Shown one piece after another: positions 25,854-33,212 of a DNA stretch of 46,120 bases. This stretch comes from JAZGDL01 sp036477795. GTDB lineage: Bacteria > Planctomycetota > Phycisphaerae > UBA1845. A model generated the notes under the pieces. It had not been told where the DNA came from, searched no databases, and was given only the letters and a program-made list of their open reading frames with translations. The stretch spans positions 1 through 46,120 of the forward strand of contig JAZGDL010000191.1 in the NCBI GenBank assembly GCA_036477795.1, in the 5' to 3' direction. Each line of letters opens with the position of its first letter. Positions within the stretch are counted from its first letter, which is position 1. Made by a program: the position numbers and the translations under genes.

Positions 25854-27010
25854 TATCGTAACCCCGGTTCACACGGGTCGGGTGGCGCGACCGCTCCCGG
25901 GTAGCCCCATGCCGCCAACATGGCTGCCGCACTCGCTTCGATGGTGAATTGCGATCCGAAGACGCGGGCCTGTTCGCTTAGCGACGGATCGCGTTCGGCG
26001 TCTTCGAGCAAAGCGAGGATAGCTTCGGCCATTCCAGTGACGTCAAACGGATCCCGCAAATACGTGTGAAACGCGGGTGCGACCGCTTCCCACGCCCAGG
26101 GGGCGGCCGAGGCCACCACGGGCACACCCGCACACTGGGCTTCGATCAACACCAGAGAGAACCCTTCTGACAGGGAAGGCAGAACCAGCAGGTCCATCGC
26201 GCTCAGCAGTCGCGGCACATCTCGGCGCTGGGCCGCAAACGTCACATACGAACACAAGCCGCATCGACGTACCTGGTCGAAAACCTGCGATCGCAGAGGC
26301 CCGTCACCAACGAGTAGGAAACGCACGTTGGGGCGACGATCAACAACACGACGAGCGACCTCAACCAGGGTCGAATGATTCTTCTGGGCCCGAAAGCTCC
26401 CAATGTGACCGATCAGGCGTGCGCCCGGGGCGATACGAAACTCGTTACGAACCTCCTCGCGAGCGTCGGCGTTTTGCAGAGCGGTCACCGGCACACCGAG
26501 CCGAATCACCTCCATCCGTTCATCGCTTTTCCATTGGTCGCGGTAATGGGCGCGAAGCGCCGCCCACGAGCAGGCCAGGATACCCGTGGCCGAGCGTCGA
26601 ACCATGTGTTTCATCCACCGATCGTACATTCGGCGCATCCAATCGTTTTTGTGTCCCGGGTGCAGGTTGTGATAATGAGCCAAGCGAACGTGAACGCCCG
26701 CCTGTTGAGCCGCCATCAGGCTGGGGCCGCAGTAGTGACCTACGTGCCCGTGGACCACATCGAAGGGCTGTCGCCGCTGCAGCTCACGGCGAAAGCGCCT
26801 GCGGAAGCTCAGCGCGTTACGCCGAAACGGACAACACCAGACTTCAATGCCCAGTCGCCGCACCTCGGGCGCCAGCAACCCCACGCGTCCGCCGGTACAG
26901 CACACTTCGAGTTGCAGATCCGGCTTGTCCAGCGCGCCAAATACATTGAGCAGGAATGATTCAATGCCACCCAGGTCCAGGGAATGGACAACCGTCAGGA
27001 TACGCATCAT
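25805..27010 (-). CDS. glycosyltransferase family 4
   Basis: 401 residues from the double ATG at 27010/27007 (MMRILTVVHSLDLGGIESF); the longer open frame upstream is repeat-derived and rejected. The GT-B motifs are VVHSLDLGGIESFLLNV at the N-terminus, RLIGHIGSFRAQKNHSTLVEV, VRFLLVGDGPLRSQV, VTFAAQRRDVP and the donor-binding LVLPSLSEGFSLVLIEAQ. It probably adds a sugar during glycan assembly. The last 15-20 codons (LVITHILRGMPRRGD) lie inside a palindromic repeat island, so the original C-terminus may have been replaced or extended. Confidence 0.87.
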   Translation of the reverse strand: MMRILTVVHSLDLGGIESFLLNVFGALDKPDLQLEVCCTGGRVGLLAPEVRRLGIEVWCCPFRRNALSFRRRFRRELQRRQPFDVVHGHVGHYCGPSLMAAQQAGVHVRLAHYHNLHPGHKNDWMRRMYDRWMKHMVRRSATGILACSWAALRAHYRDQWKSDERMEVIRLGVPVTALQNADAREEVRNEFRIAPGARLIGHIGSFRAQKNHSTLVEVARRVVDRRPNVRFLLVGDGPLRSQVFDQVRRCGLCSYVTFAAQRRDVPRLLSAMDLLVLPSLSEGFSLVLIEAQCAGVPVVASAAPWAWEAVAPAFHTYLRDPFDVTGMAEAILALLEDAERDPSLSEQARVFGSQFTIEASAAAMLAAWGYPGAVAPPDPCEPGLRYLVITHILRGMPRRGD

Positions 27011-27011
27011 C

Positions 27012-27090
27012 ACCGTCGGGGATTGGGGATTGCGGATTCCCCTTTGTCCCTTCGTCCCTACTCTTTGCTCTTCACTCTTCACTGCGAAGG
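27012..27090. repeat. composite low-complexity repeat, copy 3 (inverted relative to copies 1 and 2)
   Basis: GGGATTG-type heptamers (27012-27043) followed by pyrimidine-rich units (CCCTTCGT and TTCACTC types). Read on the minus strand, the GA-rich part comes first and the heptamers end two bases before the GT4 start codon. This is the same order and gene-relative direction as at 19675-19874. Confidence 0.75.
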
Positions 27091-27100
27091 CAGGGGAACA

Positions 27101-27147
27101 CCCCGCACCAACAACGCCGTTGGGCCAACGGCGTTGTTGGTGCGGGG
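27101..27147. repeat. 47-bp near-perfect palindrome
   Basis: Two 23-base arms (CCCCGCACCAACAACGCCGTTGG and its exact complement) stand around a single G at 27124. GGCAGG and CCTGCC further out could extend the stem. It lies between the DUF4838 gene and the GT4 gene, in the minus-strand operon, and would form a very stable mRNA hairpin. Confidence 0.85.
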
Positions 27148-27165
27148 CAACCACCTGCCCTACCG

Positions 27166-28896
27166 CTATCCCGGCGGCGTCGAGGCCATCGTAAGCACGC
27201 TGCGTCGCAAGCGTTCCAGCCGGCGTAAGACAAGCTCATCGCTACCGGCGTCGCGGATCGCCTGATCGACTAAACCGGTCAATTCAGGGGCAAGCTCAAT
27301 CATGGTCGGTCGCCACTTTGGCATGGGGAGGTTGCCGACGACATGTCTCCACCGCTCTTCGGCGAGCTGATAGAGACGTTGCACGTGGCTCCATCCCGGT
27401 CCGTAAAGGTCGGAGTAGTATTCCTCGCGAATCGGTGCGGTGTCGGTGTCCGGGTTCCACAGCAGTTTCGCAACGACGTAGGCATCAGCGCCGCCTTGCT
27501 CCATTTCCGGAGCTATGTACAACTGGGCTCCGGCGAGGCCAGCCTCAGCGATAAGCCGCACCCTCCGATCAGCGGCGATCCCCAAGGGTGCGATCAGTTG
27601 GTGCATGGTACGCCTCCCGGGACCGGGGCGAAAGAGAATGTCATAGGCTGACGTCTTCGAGGAATACTCGCCCCATGTCTTGAAGATGTGCCGGGCGTAG
27701 CGCACTGTTGCGGGATCCCCTGATAGCCACGCGTTGTTGATGACCATGCTGATCGTGACATTGGGGTGTAGCTGCGTGTGCGCCGGGACTTCAGCGTATT
27801 CCTTGTAGGCATAACCACCGACGGGACGACCGGATCTCTCGGCGATGAGGTTGTAAAATGTCACCATGCGGTCGGAGAGGTCCCTCCGGCCGGCCCACGG
27901 TCCGCCTTGTACCGTCCGGCCGCTGTCCAGGGCCCGACACGATGGGCATCCACAATGACAGGTGTGCCCGTCGTTCGGCGAAACCGAGAACATGAGGTCT
28001 TTCGATTTGCGGGCGGCCTGCACGAAAATGTCCTGAACCTCTTTGTTGCTGGTACAGACTTGCCCGACAATGCGGTCCGACTTTCGGTCGTAGCGGGTCT
28101 GTCGTTTTCTACCCACCAGCGCAGCGTATTCCGGATGGCCTTGGCGTGCCCACTCCTCCACGTTGAGGATGCTTTTCCAGGCGTGATAGAATCGAAGCGG
28201 GGTCGATGCGCCGAGTCGCAGCCGCCGGCCCCACAGGTGTGTCGCGGACTCGTGATACTCGTTTCTATAGTGAGGGCCGTAGCGGAGCCGGCGGAACGCA
28301 AAATGGGGGGCCTGCCGAATCTCCAGCCTACCGGGGAGAGACAGCTTATCATGTGGAGGCACGACGATTCCTAACTCATCAGGCCAGTAAAAACGCACGC
28401 CCAGGAATCTCTCCAGAAATTCGTAAACGCCGTAAAGCGTACCGCACGATACCGGGCGTTCGAAATCGACCAGCTTGGGGTCGCCGCCACCGTCGTTTCC
28501 CGTGATGATCAGCTTCGGGCCGACTACGCTGATCACAAACGAATCAAACGGCAGCGAATGATCGGACTGCAGAATGATTGACTTCTCGGGCGGCGTGGCG
28601 GCGGCCATGATCTCCAAACGAGCCCCGGTGGAGCGCGCCAGGAAGTATTGCAGTTCGGTGGCGGCCAGTAGCGTCGCGGGTGACGAGTCCCGCTTACACA
28701 CGATGGTGTAATCCGACCGTTTTGAATCAGCGATCACCAGCGGTTTCCGATCGTCTCGGGCCGCCTTCGACGATGTAGACATTCCCGCCAGGGCACATCC
28801 GAACATGAGGCCGACGATGACGCGCCCAGGCCGTTGGCCCGGGGTCGCAGGTTGCGGACTACCTAATATGACAGCGCTATCTTGGGTGCGGAACAT
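27166..28896 (-). CDS. DUF4838-family secreted protein
   Basis: 576 residues from the ATG at 28896; the start is uncertain because the 5' end lies in a repeat element. A hydrophobic segment (VIVGLMFGCALAGM) suggests export. The core fits DUF4838: LAATELQYFLARSTGARLEI, TLYGVYEFLERFLGVRFYWPDELGIVVP, a Cys cluster CHCGCPSCRAL and later RYARHIFKTW. Proteins with this domain are found beside glycoside hydrolases, and the N-terminal part resembles the alpha-glucuronidase N-domain, but I know no proven activity. In a glycan operon it may bind or modify the exported polymer. Confidence 0.75.
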   Translation of the reverse strand: MFRTQDSAVILGSPQPATPGQRPGRVIVGLMFGCALAGMSTSSKAARDDRKPLVIADSKRSDYTIVCKRDSSPATLLAATELQYFLARSTGARLEIMAAATPPEKSIILQSDHSLPFDSFVISVVGPKLIITGNDGGGDPKLVDFERPVSCGTLYGVYEFLERFLGVRFYWPDELGIVVPPHDKLSLPGRLEIRQAPHFAFRRLRYGPHYRNEYHESATHLWGRRLRLGASTPLRFYHAWKSILNVEEWARQGHPEYAALVGRKRQTRYDRKSDRIVGQVCTSNKEVQDIFVQAARKSKDLMFSVSPNDGHTCHCGCPSCRALDSGRTVQGGPWAGRRDLSDRMVTFYNLIAERSGRPVGGYAYKEYAEVPAHTQLHPNVTISMVINNAWLSGDPATVRYARHIFKTWGEYSSKTSAYDILFRPGPGRRTMHQLIAPLGIAADRRVRLIAEAGLAGAQLYIAPEMEQGGADAYVVAKLLWNPDTDTAPIREEYYSDLYGPGWSHVQRLYQLAEERWRHVVGNLPMPKWRPTMIELAPELTGLVDQAIRDAGSDELVLRRLERLRRSVLTMASTPPG

Positions 28897-28993
28897 GGTT
28901 CTGAGTGCAGTGAACCACGATTGGTGGAACCCACGGATTCGAATCCGTGGGCTTCGGGGGGCCTTTGGTTCCCGACTTAGCGCTGTCATACTA
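28864..28993. mobile_element. 130-bp terminal-inverted-repeat element with internal palindrome
   Basis: The left end TAATATGACAGCGCT (28864-28878) and the right end AGCGCTGTCATACTA (28979-28993) are inverted repeats with one mismatch in 15. A perfect 22-bp CCCACGG-family palindrome (28930-28951) sits in the middle. The last three bases (CTA) are the TAG stop of the O-antigen-ligase-like gene. No coding capacity. Only one copy is in the window. Confidence 0.72.
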
Positions 28994-30268
28994 ATAAGCT
29001 CGTTGGGGCACGAACCATGAACGATCCTCTACGGTCTTGTGGAGTTCAAGCATGCACATCCCCGTCCCTACGTAGAACAGCATGGCGAATCCGCCGACCA
29101 GGAGATTGAAATAGGACTCCGCCAGTGACATAATGAGATAATACAGTACCAGGGCAGGAGCCAGCGGGAACGACGCACTCCTCCGACACGCACGCATGGT
29201 CCTGACCGCCGCCCACAAGCTGACCATGCACATGATCAACCAGAAGAACAACGCAAGAAAACCGTAAGCGAAGTACACGGTCAGGTAGCTTGAATGCGCC
29301 CCTCGTTCCGTGACCAGGTTGACCCAGGAAGTGCCGTGGCCAAACCATGAGAAGCCGGCACCATGAAGCGCATTGGCCCAGATCTCCGTCCGGCCGCTCA
29401 AAGTGGTAAGGGTGAAACGGAGGCGCTCCCAGTCTTGTCCCTTGCTCAGCAGTGCTTCGACCACATGCCCACCCGCGCGTGTCCACAGCGCCAAGCACAG
29501 CACGAGCAGTAGCAACAGGAACACCATGAGCTTGCGTCGTGACGTCGACCCCAGCCACGTTAGCAGGAGACCCGTGCCCACGCAGGCGAAGATGGCGGTG
29601 CGGCCGAGAGAGGTCGCCAATATCAACAACAGGACGGCAACGCCGCCCCAACACAGAATGCTCCCCGCCAGGGAGATGCCACGACGCTGTCCGCGCAACG
29701 CCAACAGCAACGTCGTGAGGCCGGCGTAAGCGGATACCATATTGTTCCGTTCCAGGCCGGCGCCCGTCCGGAAGTAGGATCCCACACACACTACGGCCGT
29801 GACGATCAGCGCGCAGGGGAGCACGATCGTCGCCGTAGAACTCCGAAACGCACGGGGCAGAACAAATGCAAAGACATACACGCCCAGCACGAAACTGACC
29901 GGACCCAGATAATCAATGTAGCGAGCATCCGACACCGTCACCAACGTAGTCAGGGCGGCTAAAGAAATCGCGACCGTGCACGCCAGGTAGGAGATGTCCC
30001 GCCACACCAACGACGATGCGGAAACAGAACCGACCACCAACATAAACACGGCATAGCCGACGTAGGTAATCTGCCTGATCATCAACACCCGCGGGCTGGC
30101 ACCCAGAATGTCCGGCAGCACCACGCATATCATCATGGTGAGGAACAACACGAAGTGTATGACCCAAGCGAGAGGAGACAGCCGCTGCGAACTCGACGCG
30201 CTCGACGCGATGGAGGGCCCGCGATCGAATGGATCGAAGGATGCCAACACTTGCGGATCCGTTGTCAT
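28991..30268 (-). CDS. O-antigen ligase/polymerase-like membrane protein (Wzy_C type)
   Basis: 425 residues from the ATG at 30268, which overlaps the TGA of the GT2 gene (ATGA). About ten membrane spans and a larger periplasmic loop follow the pattern of the O-antigen ligase superfamily, including RTEIWANALHGAGFSWFGHG, SWVNLVTERGAHSSYLTVYF and the closing spans. The R-x-x-x-W and G-x-G-T-x-W parts and the His in AHSSYL are typical. It polymerises or transfers lipid-linked oligosaccharides on the outer face of the inner membrane. The stop codon is supplied by the end of a repeat element. Confidence 0.82.
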   Translation of the reverse strand: MTTDPQVLASFDPFDRGPSIASSASSSQRLSPLAWVIHFVLFLTMMICVVLPDILGASPRVLMIRQITYVGYAVFMLVVGSVSASSLVWRDISYLACTVAISLAALTTLVTVSDARYIDYLGPVSFVLGVYVFAFVLPRAFRSSTATIVLPCALIVTAVVCVGSYFRTGAGLERNNMVSAYAGLTTLLLALRGQRRGISLAGSILCWGGVAVLLLILATSLGRTAIFACVGTGLLLTWLGSTSRRKLMVFLLLLLVLCLALWTRAGGHVVEALLSKGQDWERLRFTLTTLSGRTEIWANALHGAGFSWFGHGTSWVNLVTERGAHSSYLTVYFAYGFLALFFWLIMCMVSLWAAVRTMRACRRSASFPLAPALVLYYLIMSLAESYFNLLVGGFAMLFYVGTGMCMLELHKTVEDRSWFVPQRAY

Positions 30269-31284
30269 TCGCCACTCACCCGGTGTTGCCCCGCGGTTGG
30301 GCGAGCCTTGCGCTTGCCAACGGCCCAGGTTATCGCACCAGGGCCGACCAGACCCAGTATCAACATAATCCACCCCTTCGCCGACAACGGGAATTCCCTC
30401 AGATATCGAAGCATATGCTTAAATCCGAGCCATCGATGCCCGGCCATGAGGTAGGCGTTCGGTATGCTGCGCAACATCTTCCGGAAGGTACGCGGCGCGG
30501 ATTCCTTTAACAACGGACCGAACTCGTCCATGAGCGTCACGCGAGAATCGGCGATATCGCCGCCGTCCCGCTTCCACATCTGTCGGGCGGCTGCCGAGGT
30601 GGATGAATTGTAACGATTGCGGGCGTCGGCATGGACCTTGCCACCCGGTTCGCGAAGGACACGCAGCTTGTAATTCGAATACACCCGATAGCAGGTCAGC
30701 GCCTGTCTGGCCCGCGTGCTGGGCCAAGGGAAGCGTTCCCAGGTCTCCCGGCGCCGGCAGATCAGCATGTCGGTGCTGCCCTGGATCACGTCCTGCCACC
30801 GCAAGTAATCCGTAAAGTCAAGCACCTCCTTGTCCAGTAGCGGCTGTGGAGACATAGGTCCGTCACAATGCAAGTAGGGCGAGGCGATCACACTCAGGCC
30901 TGGCGCAAGATCGGAAATCGTCTCCTCCATCCGCCTTAGATAGCCCGGCAGCAGCACGTCGTCGCTGTCCAGGTAGACCAGCCACGAGCCGCGGGCAACC
31001 CGCGATCCTTCGTTGCGGGCCACACTTACCTGGCTGTTCTGCGACAACTTGATGATCCGCAGACGCGGGTCGCTCATGCGTTCGACGATCTTCACCGTGC
31101 CGTCCGTGGAGGCGTCGTCGACGACGATGATCTCGAATCGCTGGTGATCCTGGGTAAGGCAGCTTCGAAGGCAACGCTCGATAGTACCTTCCCGGTTGTA
31201 AGCCGGAATAACGATGCTGAACAAAGGGTCGTTCGGCGGCGACGTGTCTGCCTCTGGTTCCACGCTCAGGTTCGGATCTGTCAT
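30265..31284 (-). CDS. glycosyltransferase family 2
   Basis: 339 residues. The GT-A fold shows PLFSIVIPAYNREGTIERCL, the nucleotide-binding EIIVVDDASTDGT, SVARNEGSRVARGSWLVYLD and the metal-binding DSDD. A C-terminal hydrophobic stretch (GWIMLILGLVGPGAITWA) probably anchors it to the membrane. It transfers a sugar at the cytoplasmic face. It starts a few bases after the flippase stop and overlaps the ligase-like gene by ATGA, so the three are tightly co-expressed. Confidence 0.88.
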   Translation of the reverse strand: MTDPNLSVEPEADTSPPNDPLFSIVIPAYNREGTIERCLRSCLTQDHQRFEIIVVDDASTDGTVKIVERMSDPRLRIIKLSQNSQVSVARNEGSRVARGSWLVYLDSDDVLLPGYLRRMEETISDLAPGLSVIASPYLHCDGPMSPQPLLDKEVLDFTDYLRWQDVIQGSTDMLICRRRETWERFPWPSTRARQALTCYRVYSNYKLRVLREPGGKVHADARNRYNSSTSAAARQMWKRDGGDIADSRVTLMDEFGPLLKESAPRTFRKMLRSIPNAYLMAGHRWLGFKHMLRYLREFPLSAKGWIMLILGLVGPGAITWAVGKRKARPTAGQHRVSGE

Positions 31285-31288
31285 GGGC

Positions 31289-32650
31289 TCACACCGCGGC
31301 CGCTTCGATGCCGTCCGAGCCGCGGATCGAGACGATCGCAGCCGTTATGTTGAGAAGCATGTGCCCAACGACGGCCAACGTGAGTGCCCACGCGTAACCG
31401 CGCACACCATACACCGGTACCAACCAGTAGCTGCCACCGACCAAAGTGCCGGCCCACACTATGTGAATGAAGAATCGCCACCACATCCTGTTGGTGCAGG
31501 CTGTAACCTGCGTAACCACATCGTTGACGGCCTGAAACACGGCAGCGACCATCAGCACTGCGATGAGATCCCAGTCCTGCCGGAACTCCGGCCCGTAGAG
31601 CGAGAGAATCCAGGGGGCCAGAAGGGCTACGGGAATCGCGCCAGCCAAAGCGACGCCCCCGTTCAGCCCGATGTTGGCCCACAAGGCGCGCACAAATCGT
31701 GCACCGTCATTCTCGCCCCGCAATCTTGATAACATCGGCAGGGCCACGCGTTTAATTGACGCGGGGATGAACAATACCAGGTCTCGCCAGCGTAGCGCGA
31801 CGGTCAGACCTCCGATTCCCGCCAAACCGCCCTCTGTCTGCATCACGAGAGACAAACCCAACACCGGCGCGGGTGCCGCCACTACGCTGGTCAATAGACT
31901 CGGGGCGATGTAGCTCCAGAGCACATGCCGCTCCTGCCACATGCCCCGTGCACCAATCGCCAGACCGTGCTTACGGCTGGCTCGCAGCGTCTCCCGAAGA
32001 TTCAGCATCATGGCAGCCGCCCAGGCTATGGCCATGCCGATCACCGCCCCGGGCACCCCCAACCAGTAGGTCATTGGAATCGCTACCATGACGGCAACAA
32101 TGCCTTGTACCAGGTTGTTGTACGCGATACGCTGAAACTCCTCGAATCCGGCCAGGGCGCCTTGAAGAATCTGCGCGGCGACCATGAAGAAAACCATCAA
32201 ACCGGCGAGTTTGAGTGGCCCTGACAAACTGGGGGTGTGGTACAGACGGTTGCTGACCCACCCGGAGGTCACCATGCAAAGCACAGCCATCAGCATAACG
32301 CTGACCAGCCCGACCGCCATTACCAGGGAAAGGGTCCGCCCCGCCCGGGCAGGGTCGGTTTTCTTGAGCTGAGCGATGTGTTTGGTGGCCGTCACCGACA
32401 ACCCAGCGCCCGCAAGGCCCGCGAACATCGACACCGTACTGGCGACCAGCCCCCAAAGGCCGTAGCCGCTCTTTCCCAGCAGTCGGGCGAGCACAATCGT
32501 CGTCAGGAGCATGAGACCGCGCGACGACACAGCGCCCACCAGCGACCAGAAGGCACCGGAAGCGAGCGATCGGCGCAGACTCCCGACGGGCAGATAACGA
32601 GACGCAACATCTCGAACGGCGCTTCTATGTCGGCCTCGCGAAGACACCAT
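31289..32650 (-). CDS. polysaccharide flippase, Wzx/MATE-like
   Basis: 453 residues from the ATG at 32650, with GAGGGAAGG just upstream. Twelve or more hydrophobic segments begin LASGAFWSLVGAVSSRGLMLL, followed by RLLGKSGYGLWGLV, which is the typical N-terminus of the polysaccharide transport family (Wzx, RfbX). It moves lipid-linked oligosaccharide across the inner membrane. The frame is open for 75 codons further upstream, but that part looks like the end of a transposase relic, so it is excluded. It is the first gene of the minus-strand glycan operon. Confidence 0.85.
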   Translation of the reverse strand: MVSSRGRHRSAVRDVASRYLPVGSLRRSLASGAFWSLVGAVSSRGLMLLTTIVLARLLGKSGYGLWGLVASTVSMFAGLAGAGLSVTATKHIAQLKKTDPARAGRTLSLVMAVGLVSVMLMAVLCMVTSGWVSNRLYHTPSLSGPLKLAGLMVFFMVAAQILQGALAGFEEFQRIAYNNLVQGIVAVMVAIPMTYWLGVPGAVIGMAIAWAAAMMLNLRETLRASRKHGLAIGARGMWQERHVLWSYIAPSLLTSVVAAPAPVLGLSLVMQTEGGLAGIGGLTVALRWRDLVLFIPASIKRVALPMLSRLRGENDGARFVRALWANIGLNGGVALAGAIPVALLAPWILSLYGPEFRQDWDLIAVLMVAAVFQAVNDVVTQVTACTNRMWWRFFIHIVWAGTLVGGSYWLVPVYGVRGYAWALTLAVVGHMLLNITAAIVSIRGSDGIEAAAV

Positions 32651-32719
32651 GCCTTCCCTCGTCGCTTGCCGTCCACACGTCGCATTCTGTGGGCGATCGT
32701 CGGATTGGTCGGTCTTCAA

Positions 32720-33130
32720 GGATGGTGTCTCCTGTCTCACTATCATCGTATCCGCGAAATCCGGACGGGCAAGTAACCGAGGTATCTTCCGGATCAGTTG
32801 GGGCGCATGGAGAACTGGCATTGCCACCGAAAGAGAACGCCGGACTGTCGCAGGGGCACGTCGGGGCTTGGGCACTACCTCGCAACGCGGCTAAGGTGGG
32901 CGGATCGGCGATCACTGGACGAAGTCGAATGAGGAGATTCAGAGCGGCGCAGTGAAGTTGCAGCAGGAAGTAGTTGGCCATGAATCGATGGCAACTGAGA
33001 CGATCGCCCGCCAGACCGTTCTTGAGCTCTTTGTTGCGGTTTTCGCTTTCGCCGCGGCGGATATGGTTGTCGTAGCACGTTTCGGGGAGCACGACAGATC
33101 GCGATCCGTTGTGAACACCATCATCTACTT
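32720..33130 (-). pseudogene. IS1380-type transposase relic
   Basis: On the minus strand, 32916-33092 encodes CYDNHIRRGESENRNKELKN, then LAGDRLSCHRFMANYFLLQL and HCAALNLLIRLRP. This matches the conserved C-terminal block of IS1380-family transposases (Y...RG..EN.IKE, DR.SC..F.AN..R..LH). A preceding piece MVFTTDRDLSCSP, in another frame, fits the strand with the V.TN motif. A following piece in the flippase frame (APATVRRSLSVAMP) fits the end of the protein. At least two frameshifts and loss of the N-terminal half make it non-functional. Approximate borders. It fills most of the 560 bases between the flippase and radical-SAM genes. Confidence 0.65.
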
Positions 33131-33212
33131 CGCCGAGAAACCCGGGAGAGTTCTCCATAAAGGATGAGACGGGCAAAGCCGTCCGGCGGGGGCGAACCAA
33201 AGCCCAGAGCGA

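Noticed and set aside
28930..28951. Sequence GGATTCGAATCC looks like a tRNA T-arm
   Set aside because: It is the centre of a perfect 22-bp palindrome shared with three other sites. No acceptor, D or anticodon arms are found at the right distances.
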